NCBI GenBank assembly: GCA_020852705.1
Contig: JADZAP010000049.1
Location: forward strand, 1 to 37,495
DNA: 37,495 bases
From: Ignavibacteria bacterium
GTDB taxonomy: Bacteria > Bacteroidota > Ignavibacteria > Tepidaquicellales > OLB5
Direction: 5' to 3'
The position numbers and the translations under genes were made by a program. The notes under the pieces were generated by a model. It was given only the letters and a program-made list of their open reading frames with translations. It was not told where the DNA came from and ran no database searches. Positions 24,189-31,787 of this stretch are shown in pieces; position 1 is the stretch's first letter; each line of letters starts with the position of its first letter.

Positions 24189-25649
24189 TTATTTTCCGCA
24201 GAATTTTTTAACCTGTTCCTGTGCAAATGTATCATTTGGCTCAAACGAAAGATATTTCTGATAATCGGCACATGCTTCTGTATTTTTTGTTATACCTGCA
24301 TAATTATTTGCTCTCCACAGGTAAGCACTTGCAATATTAGGGTTAAGCTCAATACTCTTAGTTAAAATTTCGGCACCTTTTTCAAATTCGTTAAGATAAA
24401 AATCGCAGATTCCGGCATAAACATATGCGGCTACATTTAGTATTCCCAGTTCAATTGCTTTAGCAAATTTAATTCTTGCATCTCCGTATTTCTGTTCAGC
24501 AAAAAGGGCTTTTCCGTATTCAAAATATGTATTTTCGTCATTTGCATCAAGTGATACAGCTTTATCAAGTAATTCGTATGCCTTAGCATATTCTTTTTTA
24601 TCAACATATATCTTTGACCATTTTTGGTAATCCTCAGCATTCAGTTCATCTGTTTTAACTTTCCTGAAGTATTCTTCAGCTTTATCATACTGTTTCTTTT
24701 CAATATAAACATAAGCAGTATATTTATTTGCTTCACTGTAGTTTGGATCTATGGCAAGCACATCATTTAATATAGATAATGCTTCATCATACTCACCTTT
24801 TCCGTATCTTGTTTTAGCAAGATATGTTTTACCCCTGAGTGAGCCGGGCACAAGCTGATCATATCTTTCAAATGCATCCTGAGCATCTGTAAATTTATCA
24901 AGCAGGTAAAACATAAGTCCTTTTTCAAAAAAAGCCGGTGCAAAGTTATTATCAGATTCGGTTGCTTTAATATAATTTTCAAGTGCGGCACTGTATTTTT
25001 TCTGTTTAAAAGCAATTTTGCCAAGTCCGTATAGTGCCGGTGCATAGTTAGACTTCACTTTAAGCGCCTGATTGTAGTTTGTTGCCGCGGGTTCAAAAGC
25101 ACCGCGGGCTAAGTAAGCATCACCTAGTCCAACATAAATCAAAGGATTTTTATCATCGTATGTTTTTGCCATTGTTAAAGAATTAATGGCATTATCAACC
25201 TTGCCGTCTGCAATAAAGTTATCCGCTTCTGCGCTTAATACATAAATTATAGTTTCAATTTCTTCCTTTTCAAGATCATCTTTGGTCTTGCTTAAAGGCA
25301 GATATTTTTTTGATTTTTCAAACTCAGATGCAGCTTCACTGTATTTTTTTTGCGATGAAAAAAGTTCACCCAGCACAGCATAAGCTTCCGGACGTTCATC
25401 ATCTTTTTTAATTGCATCTTTTAAATATTTTTCAGCGTCCTTTTCAGAGCCGGTTTGGAAAAGTGCAATTCCGTAATACAGGTTTGCATTGTAAGAATCT
25501 TTTGAAACACCTTTTAATAAGTTCAAGCCGCCAACATAATCGCCTCGCTTAACAGCACTAATACCCTTCTCAAGGTTATCCTGTGCATTTACAGCAAATG
25601 TAAATATCAGCAGCAGTACAGCTATTCTTAACAAATTTTTAGTAAACAT
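24189..25649 (-). CDS. Exported tetratricopeptide-repeat protein
   Basis: A 486-residue protein. Residues 1-22 are a signal peptide cleaved before Q23 (VNA-Q). The rest is almost entirely TPR units (about 11-12 by eye), with the W/L/G-A-Y-A-F-P spacing seen in EKGISAVKRGDYVGGLNLL, ADAYLARGAFEPAATNYNQAL, YEKGKFDEAL-type segments and a final DYQKYLSFEPNDTFAQEQV. TPR solenoids are protein scaffolds. It lies 138 bp downstream of the PstS-like gene in the TonB cluster; by synteny seen in Bacteroidota such proteins accompany TonB/PstS-like genes. Likely periplasmic. No catalytic domain is present. Confidence 0.9.
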   Translation of the reverse strand: MFTKNLLRIAVLLLIFTFAVNAQDNLEKGISAVKRGDYVGGLNLLKGVSKDSYNANLYYGIALFQTGSEKDAEKYLKDAIKKDDERPEAYAVLGELFSSQKKYSEAASEFEKSKKYLPLSKTKDDLEKEEIETIIYVLSAEADNFIADGKVDNAINSLTMAKTYDDKNPLIYVGLGDAYLARGAFEPAATNYNQALKVKSNYAPALYGLGKIAFKQKKYSAALENYIKATESDNNFAPAFFEKGLMFYLLDKFTDAQDAFERYDQLVPGSLRGKTYLAKTRYGKGEYDEALSILNDVLAIDPNYSEANKYTAYVYIEKKQYDKAEEYFRKVKTDELNAEDYQKWSKIYVDKKEYAKAYELLDKAVSLDANDENTYFEYGKALFAEQKYGDARIKFAKAIELGILNVAAYVYAGICDFYLNEFEKGAEILTKSIELNPNIASAYLWRANNYAGITKNTEACADYQKYLSFEPNDTFAQEQVKKFCGK

Positions 25650-25787
25650 ATCATATTATATTAGTTAATAATTCTTTTTCTAATTTATTAATTATAGTTT
25701 TAAATTAAAATCAATGTTTCGGGTTAATAAAGCAATTAATGTAACAGTTTGTAATCTTTATAAATAACACAATGGGAAAACAATGTG

Positions 25788-26729
25788 TTAATTTAACTGA
25801 ATCAGTTTAACCGGTTGTGTTACAGGCACTAAACCTGATTTTAAAACAATTCTTTGTCCGTCATAGCTTACTAAAAAGCTGGAAAATCCCACAGAAAGAT
25901 TCATTGAAAAATCGGTTGTTAAAATATATGCTTCAGTAATTAAAGGATAAGTTTTATTTGCAATATACCCCTGATGCAGACTAACAAAATTTCCAATTGC
26001 TCCGCTGTTAGGATCAACTGATGCAATTTTTAACGGTTTTACAGAATCATCCAGCGTATCATTGGAAACTGTAATCCAAGCCATTGAAATAAATCCAATT
26101 GAATTTTCGTTTTCTTTAATTTCACGCATCATTTGTGTTGATGTGCTGCATATCACATCATTTGCTCCAAACTCAGCTGAGGCAAGTACCTTCTGCTTAA
26201 AAATATCATGAATTGAGGCATTCTTTCTTGCAATAAAAACTTTTATTCTCCCTTTATAAACATCTTTATTATCGCCATCAAGGTTTTCCCATTCCTTTTG
26301 TTCGCCTGTAAATATCCTTTTAAGCTCGTTGAAATTTAATTTTGTAAGCGGATTTTTGGGATTTACAATAACCCCAATTCCATCACGTGCAAAATCTGTT
26401 TTTTTAACTTCAATTTTATTTTGAGCAAATATATCTGATTCTTCTTTTGTAAGCTCTCTGCCTACTAAAATTGTTTTATAAGTCCCATTATTCAAATCAG
26501 CAATTAATTCTTTGGTAGTTTTTACACTAAGGGTAATTTTAGATTCATTATTAAGCCGCATGAACTCACTTGCCTCTTCACTAGCAACCGGGGAAATTCC
26601 TTCATCAACTCCAATAGTAAGCTCGCCTGTTGTACTTGCAGATTTCTTTATAGTGTAATCACATCCTGCAAATACTATTAAAACCGTTATTACAGTACTA
26701 AATATTATTTTCTTTAATGCTGTTATCAT
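25788..26729 (-). CDS. PstS-like substrate-binding lipoprotein
   Basis: A 313-residue lipoprotein with lipobox V-F-A-G-C (lipidated C23). The mature part is a periplasmic binding protein of the PstS type (PBP_like): TIGVDEGISPVASEEASEFM, ILVGRELTKEE, FARDGIGVIVNPKNPLTKL, then IGFISMAWI. The classical PstS phosphate-binding Ser/Thr/Arg/Asp set is not fully visible, and no pstC, pstA or pstB is near, so phosphate transport is not supported. It sits between a TonB gene and a TPR gene, which suggests an envelope role linked to TonB. The gap to the upstream small membrane gene is 56 bp. Confidence 0.82.
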   Translation of the reverse strand: MITALKKIIFSTVITVLIVFAGCDYTIKKSASTTGELTIGVDEGISPVASEEASEFMRLNNESKITLSVKTTKELIADLNNGTYKTILVGRELTKEESDIFAQNKIEVKKTDFARDGIGVIVNPKNPLTKLNFNELKRIFTGEQKEWENLDGDNKDVYKGRIKVFIARKNASIHDIFKQKVLASAEFGANDVICSTSTQMMREIKENENSIGFISMAWITVSNDTLDDSVKPLKIASVDPNSGAIGNFVSLHQGYIANKTYPLITEAYILTTDFSMNLSVGFSSFLVSYDGQRIVLKSGLVPVTQPVKLIQLN

Positions 26730-26785
26730 ATATATAAAACATTTTAAGTGAGGATTTCGTTTCTGTTAACAATTAAATCACGCTG

Positions 26786-27031
26786 CTAAATTACTTTTTC
26801 ATCTTCATCGTTATCATAATACCTAAGCTTTCTCCCGGAATTCTGCATTTTTAAGTAAGCATTATATGCCCTAAAAATGCCGTATATAACCAATATCCCG
26901 CCAAATATCCAGCGGAATGATTCATTACCCTTAAAAAGCTCGGCGGTATTATATGCACCTGTTAAAATAAGAATTCCCATCACCAAAAAGATGAGGGAAA
27001 TTCCTAATGTAAAATAATTATATGCTTTCAA
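26786..27031 (-). CDS. Small two-helix membrane protein
   Basis: An 81-residue protein with two hydrophobic helices (about 6-25 and 41-57) joined by a polar loop (AELFKGNESF), then a charged C-terminus (RKLRYYDNDEDEKVI). I do not recognise the family. It lies between TonB (80 bp upstream) and the PstS-like gene (56 bp downstream), all on the minus strand, so it probably belongs to the same envelope operon. Confidence 0.8.
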   Translation of the reverse strand: MKAYNYFTLGISLIFLVMGILILTGAYNTAELFKGNESFRWIFGGILVIYGIFRAYNAYLKMQNSGRKLRYYDNDEDEKVI

Positions 27032-27111
27032 TCTTATCGCATCTTAAATAAATCATTAAGGTTCGTACCGTATTTTTTATATATCTTCCGGCTTTTGCCG
27101 CAGTTAAAAAC

Positions 27112-27909
27112 TTAATTCAGTTTAAAATTGAAAGGAACCGTAACCCAAACCTTAACAGGTTTCCCGTTCTGAAGACCCGGGGTAAATTGCAGGTTCCCGG
27201 CTTTATCCCTTACTTCATCATGAAATACATCGGGACCGCTTATTGAACCAACTTTTATAACATTGCCGTCAGGTCCTACAAGTACTTTAACGGTAACTCT
27301 TCCTTCCATACCTGCTTCTCTTGCAATTTCAGGATATCTCATTGAAGATCTTACCTGTGAAAGATTTACGCATTCAGGTGCTTTTTCAACTTCAAAAGAT
27401 TGAAATACTGTTTTTTCTTCAACAACTTTTTCCTTCTTTTCAATCTTTTCTTCTATCTTCTTTTCTTCAACCTTAACATTTCCGCTGTATTGAAATTTTC
27501 CTGAATCATTATTTCCAACCGGAGCTTTTATTTCCTCTAGTTCCTGTTGTGTTTTAATAGTCTGTTCCTCAGCTTTTTCTTTAGCAACAGGTTCAGGAGT
27601 TAAAGCCGTTAAATCTTTAGGGGGAGCAACAGGTGGCTCTTCAATTTTAGGCGGCGGCGGTTCTTCCTCATCCGTTGCAGATGGAGGCGGCTCTAGATCA
27701 CTAATATTAATGATTCTTTGCTGGTTATCATTCTTTTTCTGTTCTTCCATTTTGCTTAAATAATTGGCAAATAAATATGTGCCTATTATAAAGCCGTGAA
27801 TTAAAACAGCAAATATCAATCCGCGCTGAAGATATTTTTGATATGTTTTCTTTAGCTCTGAAGCCCCGTATCCTGTATCTTGCAGGATCTCAATTTTATC
27901 GGTAACCAT
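27112..27909 (-). CDS. TonB-family energy transducer
   Basis: A 265-residue TonB protein. A cytoplasmic N-terminus of about 30 residues precedes the single membrane helix (31-50). Residues 70-115 are the Pro-rich periplasmic spacer (PPPPKIEEPPVAPPK), then a Lys/Glu-rich linker to about 180, then the TonB C-terminal domain (about 185-265) with RYPEIAREAGMEGRVTVKVLVG and a VPFNFKLN end. TonB carries proton-motive energy from ExbB/ExbD to outer-membrane receptors. No exbB or exbD is next to it in the window and 173 bp precede the start. A very good Shine-Dalgarno sequence (CGGAGGT at 27919-27913) sits 4 nt before the ATG, which is unusual here. Confidence 0.93.
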   Translation of the reverse strand: MVTDKIEILQDTGYGASELKKTYQKYLQRGLIFAVLIHGFIIGTYLFANYLSKMEEQKKNDNQQRIINISDLEPPPSATDEEEPPPPKIEEPPVAPPKDLTALTPEPVAKEKAEEQTIKTQQELEEIKAPVGNNDSGKFQYSGNVKVEEKKIEEKIEKKEKVVEEKTVFQSFEVEKAPECVNLSQVRSSMRYPEIAREAGMEGRVTVKVLVGPDGNVIKVGSISGPDVFHDEVRDKAGNLQFTPGLQNGKPVKVWVTVPFNFKLN

Positions 27910-28082
27910 AGTACCTCCGTTAAAATAAAAATCTAATTATAAATTCTTAAAATTTATACATAAGTAGTATAAATTTTGTTCCATTTTACAAAAGCAGGAA
28001 GTGCATAATATAGAAAAAAGTAAATAAATTCAAGCCCACTTTTTGCTAAAATTGTTAAAAAAACGTTTATAATAGCTGTTAG

Positions 28083-28382
28083 TTACTTAACCTTCCCAAG
28101 AAAGAAATCAACAGTTCCTTTGGCAAAATTCACCAAATCTTTTGCAGATGCCTTACCCTCAGGAGATGCCATTGCTGCATTAAATGCATCCATATCAGCA
28201 TAATACATTTCTGTCATCATATAATATTCAGAGTCCGTTCCCGGAAGAGCCTTTAACTTTGATATTTCTGATTTTATAAGTCCGGGAATTTTCTCAACAA
28301 GCGGCATGTGCTTTTCAAAGTAGTGTTTTTCAAACATTTCTATATCAGCAGGGGTTTTATACATTGCTACTAACTTTACCAT
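28083..28382 (-). CDS. EthD-domain protein
   Basis: A 99-residue single-domain protein of the dimeric alpha/beta-barrel type. The EthD pattern is visible: MVKLVAMYKTPADIEMFEKHY, then EKHMPLVEKIPGLIK, a central YMMTEMYYADMDAF strand-helix and a C-terminal helix with SPEGKASAKDL. EthD proteins are known from ether degradation clusters, but in most genomes the short members have unknown roles. It stands alone between TonB and the L,D-transpeptidase, with about 95 bp on its upstream side. Confidence 0.88.
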   Translation of the reverse strand: MVKLVAMYKTPADIEMFEKHYFEKHMPLVEKIPGLIKSEISKLKALPGTDSEYYMMTEMYYADMDAFNAAMASPEGKASAKDLVNFAKGTVDFFLGKVK

Positions 28383-28478
28383 TATTGTTTTCTTTGGCGC
28401 TTACCTAATGTGTATTTACTTTTCTAAATTTGTATTTTGAGTAGTTTTGCTTAGAGTAGAATTATGATTCCTTATAAT

Positions 28479-29615
28479 TTATCTGTTTGGCGGAAAATAA
28501 GGTAATATTCCAACCGGATTGTAAACGTACTTCTTTATCATTTCAGGTTCAACAGCCACAGATGAACTGCTGCTGCTTAATGTATCTTCTTTTGTAATTC
28601 CAAATTCCTTTTCATAGTTTGCTGATTCTGTAATATTACTGCTGATAAATTTATTTTCTTCTAATCTGTCGTTTTGCATTACTATTTTTGCAACAGTAAA
28701 TGGCAGAATTTGTTTTTCAGGTGCTTTTTCATTTGAAAGTACATTTATCCCGCTTCTCGGAATCACCTTACCATCTAATATGAATTTTTTAGGAGGTTTT
28801 GTAAAATATTTGCCCTCCATTATAGAGCTAAGATTATAAGCCAGCAAATTCATATAGTCATCCTTTGTGTATTCGATTCCATTTTTAAAGCCATCGGGAG
28901 CAAACGCCACTACTCGGTTTGTATATCCTCGGTGAGCAAGTACAAATGTACCAACATCAGTCTCCTTAAAAAGTTCTCTAACATCTTCATTGCGCATTCT
29001 TATGCACCCATGCGAAGATGGTTGTTTGCCTAAATGACCATAGTAACCGCTTCCCGGCAGCCCATGAAAACCAATTCCCATATTATACGGCATAAAGTAA
29101 TTCATCTGTGCATTATTAAACTGTGATGATTTATGAACTTCTTCTTTAAGGAATATCGCAAATAATCCGGGTCTGGATTCAATTCCCTTGCTTAAAAATT
29201 TATTGCCGGTAGATACATTATAGGTTTTTGTTTTTCCATTCCTGTAGTGAACGTAAAGAACCTGCTGGTCAATACGAAGTTCCAGCCATAAATTTTTATC
29301 GGTATAAACAGTATCTTTAAGATTTTTTGAAAATTCTTCACCTGCAAGCAGAGCCGTAAAATTTATTTTTGGTTCTGTTTTTTCTGAAAGTTCTTCTGAC
29401 TCTGCATTCAGATATTCACCGTTAATTTTCTTAACCTCCTGTTCAGAAACAAATCCGGAAAATAAAAATATACACAGCAGCATTGGTAATATATATGACA
29501 CCGCATTTTTTGAGCCTGAGCTGTTTTCTGTCTCTGGTTCATCAATTGAAATTTCTTCTGCCTCTAGAGGTATATCATTTTCAATTTTAGCTGTATTTTT
29601 ATTTTGCTCTTCCAA
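28479..29615 (-). CDS. L,D-transpeptidase (YkuD fold), membrane-anchored
   Basis: A 378-residue protein. An acidic cytoplasmic N-terminus (about 1-36) precedes one membrane helix (about 38-56). The YkuD catalytic domain covers about 105-230 with the motif S-H-G-C-I-R-M at 201-207; C204 is the nucleophile and H202 and H184 (GFHG) are in the usual places. Such enzymes make 3-3 peptidoglycan cross-links or attach proteins. Residues 240-378 are an extension with no family I recognise, Lys/Ser-rich with SSSSSSVA and a PVGILPYFPPNR end. It begins 12 bp after the citrate synthase stop, so the two share a transcript. Confidence 0.88.
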   Translation of the reverse strand: MEEQNKNTAKIENDIPLEAEEISIDEPETENSSGSKNAVSYILPMLLCIFLFSGFVSEQEVKKINGEYLNAESEELSEKTEPKINFTALLAGEEFSKNLKDTVYTDKNLWLELRIDQQVLYVHYRNGKTKTYNVSTGNKFLSKGIESRPGLFAIFLKEEVHKSSQFNNAQMNYFMPYNMGIGFHGLPGSGYYGHLGKQPSSHGCIRMRNEDVRELFKETDVGTFVLAHRGYTNRVVAFAPDGFKNGIEYTKDDYMNLLAYNLSSIMEGKYFTKPPKKFILDGKVIPRSGINVLSNEKAPEKQILPFTVAKIVMQNDRLEENKFISSNITESANYEKEFGITKEDTLSSSSSSVAVEPEMIKKYVYNPVGILPYFPPNR

Positions 29616-29627
29616 AATTATATTAAA

Positions 29628-30905
29628 TTACTTACTAACTTCCTTTTCAAGCCAATCCGTAGTAACTGATTTAGGTCTGGTAATCGGCTCTCCCATGGCA
29701 CGGCTTAAAACAAGCTGGCTGCAGATTCCAAGTGCCCTTGAAACACTGAATATTACGGTATAATATTCAATTTCTTTTATTCCGTAATGATACAACAGTG
29801 CTCCTGTGGCAGCATCAACGTTTGGCCAGGGATCTTTAGCTTTACCCTGCTCTATTAGCAAATCAGGTACTATCCTGAAAAGTTTTTCAACCATCATAAA
29901 GCGGTCATCATTAGGAATAACTTTTTTACCCCATTCAAGCGAAGCTGTAAATCGCGGATCGGTAACTCTTAACACTGCGTGTCCGTAACCCGGAATAACC
30001 AATCCTTTGTCCAGTCTCTCTTTTGCATACACACGAAGCTCTTCATCACCAGGAACTTTGCCAAAATGATTTAATACTTCAAGAATAAATTTTAGGCACT
30101 CTTGGTTGGCAAGACCGTGTAAAGGACCTGCTAAACCTGCAAGTCCAGCTGAAAGTGAATAATACACATCACTTAATGCAGAGCCAACCACGTGCGATGT
30201 AAATGCACTTACATTACCGCTTTCGTGATCGCAGTGTATCACCATATACATTCTCATCAAGCGATACCATTCATCCAGATTCTCTTCAACCCCGAGCATA
30301 TATGCATAGTTAGCGCCCCAATCAAGGTCCTTCTTGGGTTTAATTATATCACCTTTCCCAAATCTTTTTCTGTAAATAGCCGACGCAATTACCGGCATTT
30401 TTGCTATCAGGTCAAGCGAGTCTTCAAGAGTATATTCCCAGTAAAGATCTTTCTTTAATCCCTTTTCATATTCATGTTTGAACTTTGAACCATATCCCAA
30501 TGCTGTAACCATTGAGCTTAACATATTCATTGGGTGTGTATCTGCAGGGAATGCATCAAGAATATTCCAAATATGCTCAGGTACATCCATTCTCGAGTTT
30601 AATTCACTCTGTAAATCTTTTGATTCCTTTTCATTAGGAAGTTCACCGGTTAACATCAGCCATAAAACATCTTCGGGAAGCTTTTCAGTAAGTTTTAAAA
30701 TTGGAATTCCTCTGATAACCAAACCGTAATCCAAACCCACTTCGGATGTATCACAAATAAGGGATTTAACCCCTCTCATTCCTCCTAAAACTTGCTCTAC
30801 TGTTACCTGAGATATAGTTTTTGTACCGTGATTCTTTCCCAAATTCCGCACTCTTTCTCTTAAATCCGGAACTTGGGAAGAAAGCTTTGCTTTCAGCATT
30901 GACAT
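29628..30905 (-). CDS. gltA: Citrate synthase
   Basis: A 425-residue citrate synthase condensing oxaloacetate and acetyl-CoA. The sequence is close to the mitochondrial/eukaryote-like type: long N-terminal helix, GVKSLICDTSEVGLDYGLVIRG, SSMVTALGYGSKFKHEYEKG, catalytic His in GPLHGLANQECLKF and in GYGHAVLRVTDPRF, and catalytic Asp in NVDAATGALLYHYG. Length fits this group. There are two in-frame Met near the start (30905 and 30899); either is possible. A TAnnTTTG box (TATTTTTG at 30947-30940) lies 34 bp upstream. It is first in an operon with the L,D-transpeptidase. Confidence 0.95.
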   Translation of the reverse strand: MSMLKAKLSSQVPDLRERVRNLGKNHGTKTISQVTVEQVLGGMRGVKSLICDTSEVGLDYGLVIRGIPILKLTEKLPEDVLWLMLTGELPNEKESKDLQSELNSRMDVPEHIWNILDAFPADTHPMNMLSSMVTALGYGSKFKHEYEKGLKKDLYWEYTLEDSLDLIAKMPVIASAIYRKRFGKGDIIKPKKDLDWGANYAYMLGVEENLDEWYRLMRMYMVIHCDHESGNVSAFTSHVVGSALSDVYYSLSAGLAGLAGPLHGLANQECLKFILEVLNHFGKVPGDEELRVYAKERLDKGLVIPGYGHAVLRVTDPRFTASLEWGKKVIPNDDRFMMVEKLFRIVPDLLIEQGKAKDPWPNVDAATGALLYHYGIKEIEYYTVIFSVSRALGICSQLVLSRAMGEPITRPKSVTTDWLEKEVSK

Positions 30906-30939
30906 GTTGCTTTGATACCTTTCTTAATAATATTAAAAA

Positions 30940-30947
30940 CAAAAATA
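30940..30947 (-). promoter_or_regulatory. Possible -7 box (TATTTTTG) of the citrate synthase operon
   Basis: It matches TAnnTTTG on the minus strand; a TTG at 30967-30965 is only 17 nt upstream, shorter than usual. The leader would be about 31 nt and would exclude the structured element at 31017-31173. Confidence 0.35.
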
Positions 30948-31016
30948 ATTTCTCACATAAATTACAACAGCTTTATATAAAACCAATATTTCAGCAAATA
31001 CATAAACAATCGCTCT

Positions 31017-31173
31017 GCCTTTTAAAATCTATAATGTTTAATTTAAATTGTCTGATATTTTTTCAAAACCGCCTTTTGCAGGTATTTAATACCGAAATGG
31101 AAAATTCAGAGAAAATAGGTTTTGCAAAAGGCTGAACTGTAAATATATCTTAAAATCAAACAATTTAAAAGGC
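31017..31173. other. Highly structured intergenic element
   Basis: On the minus strand: closing helix 31169-31152 with 31042-31060 (18 bp, one bulge); inner helix GCCTTTTGCA (31132-31123) with TGCAAAAGGC (31080-31071); AAACC (31122-31118) can pair with GGTTT (31070-31066), making an H-type pseudoknot; and a small hairpin GGTAT/ATACC (31093-31081). A competing helix joins TTTAAAAGGC (31164-31173, plus strand) to GCCTTTTAAA (31017-31026). It could be an RNA structure or a degenerate mobile element. The remaining parts of 30906-31372 are AT-rich spacer and the terminator below. Confidence 0.55.
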
Positions 31174-31269
31174 TAAAAAAAGCATTTTTATCGGTTATTT
31201 GTTAACAAAATATTATTGTAGGATATTATTTGTGTAAACTTATTTCAGGACTGGGTACATATTATAAAC

Positions 31270-31301
31270 AAAAAACCTGTCAATAATTGACAGGCTTTTT
31301 T
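31270..31301. terminator. Bidirectional terminator of the basic-protein gene
   Basis: CCTGTCAAT (31276-31284) and ATTGACAGG (31286-31294) form a 9-bp stem with six A before (31270-31275) and a T-run after (31296-31301). On the minus strand it ends transcription from the small gene that stops at 31373. Confidence 0.88.
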
Positions 31302-31305
31302 GTAA

Positions 31306-31329
31306 GCGGCGGGGGTACTAGTCCGCCGC
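31306..31329. other. GC-rich hairpin
   Basis: GCGGCGG (31306-31312) and CCGCCGC (31323-31329) enclose a 10-nt loop. It is much richer in GC than its surroundings. It lies between the small gene's stop and the terminator, so it would be in the 3' UTR on the minus strand. Confidence 0.6.
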
Positions 31330-31372
31330 ATTCTAGCCACCACAGCTAACTTTCTATTTTATAAATTATTAC

Positions 31373-31642
31373 TTATTTTTTGTTTACGTTGTTTTGATTG
31401 TTTCCGGTTTTATTATCCTTTGGATTATTACCTCCGGTTTTATTTCCGTTTTTATTTGTTTTTGATGATGTTTTGGTGTTCTTTTTGTTCTTTTTATGTT
31501 TACGCTTATGCTTATGTTTCTTTACTACTTCAGTTTTTGAAGTATCTTTTGCAAAAACTGTATTTTGTATCGGTGATATTGCTATCAATCCTGCTGCAAT
31601 TAGTGCAAGTATTGATGCTTTGAAAATGCTTGTTGATTTCAT
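31373..31642 (-). CDS. Small exported Lys/His-rich basic protein
   Basis: An 89-residue protein with a signal peptide (1-31, cleavage after VFA). The mature 58 residues have no hydrophobic core: a cluster at 41-54 of Lys, His and Arg (KKHKHKRKHKKNKK), then a Thr/Asn/Gly/Lys tail ending NNVNKK. It should be disordered and strongly positive, able to bind anionic polymers or metals. I do not recognise a family; the acid-shock (Asr) type of exported basic protein is a loose analogy. A Shine-Dalgarno sequence (GGAG, 31652-31649) sits 6 nt before the ATG. It is downstream of an OmpR-type two-component pair and has its own promoter with three operator-like repeats. Confidence 0.75.
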   Translation of the reverse strand: MKSTSIFKASILALIAAGLIAISPIQNTVFAKDTSKTEVVKKHKHKRKHKKNKKNTKTSSKTNKNGNKTGGNNPKDNKTGNNQNNVNKK

Positions 31643-31698
31643 TTTTTACTCCATTTAGTTTAAGGTCATTGCAATAACCGGATTTAATGTTTACAATA

Positions 31699-31706
31699 CA
31701 AAAATA
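31699..31706 (-). promoter_or_regulatory. -7 box (TATTTTTG) of the basic-protein gene
   Basis: It matches TAnnTTTG on the minus strand; transcription would start near 31695, 53 nt before the start codon. No -33 TTG is present; its place is taken by the direct repeats at 31718-31748, as expected of an activator-dependent promoter. Confidence 0.5.
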
Positions 31707-31717
31707 TAACATCATTC

Positions 31718-31748
31718 TGAAAATGATATGAAAATGAAATGAAAAAAT
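31718..31748. promoter_or_regulatory. Operator-like triple direct repeat
   Basis: TGAAAATGA (31718-31726), TGAAAATGA (31729-31737) and TGAAAAAAT (31740-31748) repeat with an exact 11-bp period, one DNA turn. The array ends 12 bp upstream of the -7 box at 31706. OmpR/PhoB-family regulators typically bind such head-to-tail repeats next to the -35 region; the regulator encoded at 33281-33955 is the likely ligand. Confidence 0.6.
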
Positions 31749-31787
31749 TTTCATTTGGCTGAAGATATAATCTGTAATTGACTGTTT

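Noticed and set aside
25788-26729. Phosphate ABC transporter component
   Set aside because: No pstC, pstA, pstB or phoU nearby and the context is TonB/TPR, so I kept the call at PstS-like only.
30821-31135. 104-codon plus-strand frame spanning the citrate synthase start and the structured element
   Set aside because: It overlaps conserved gltA codons antisense and the helices of the intergenic element; composition is not protein-like.
31296-31330. PreQ1-riboswitch-like layout on the minus strand (hairpin followed by an A-rich tail)
   Set aside because: The stem is too long, the loop cannot pair with the tail, and it follows a gene rather than preceding one.
31306-31340. Possible tRNA 3' end (T-arm-like hairpin followed by CCACCA)
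   Set aside because: No TTCGA-type loop, no matching acceptor, D or anticodon arms upstream.
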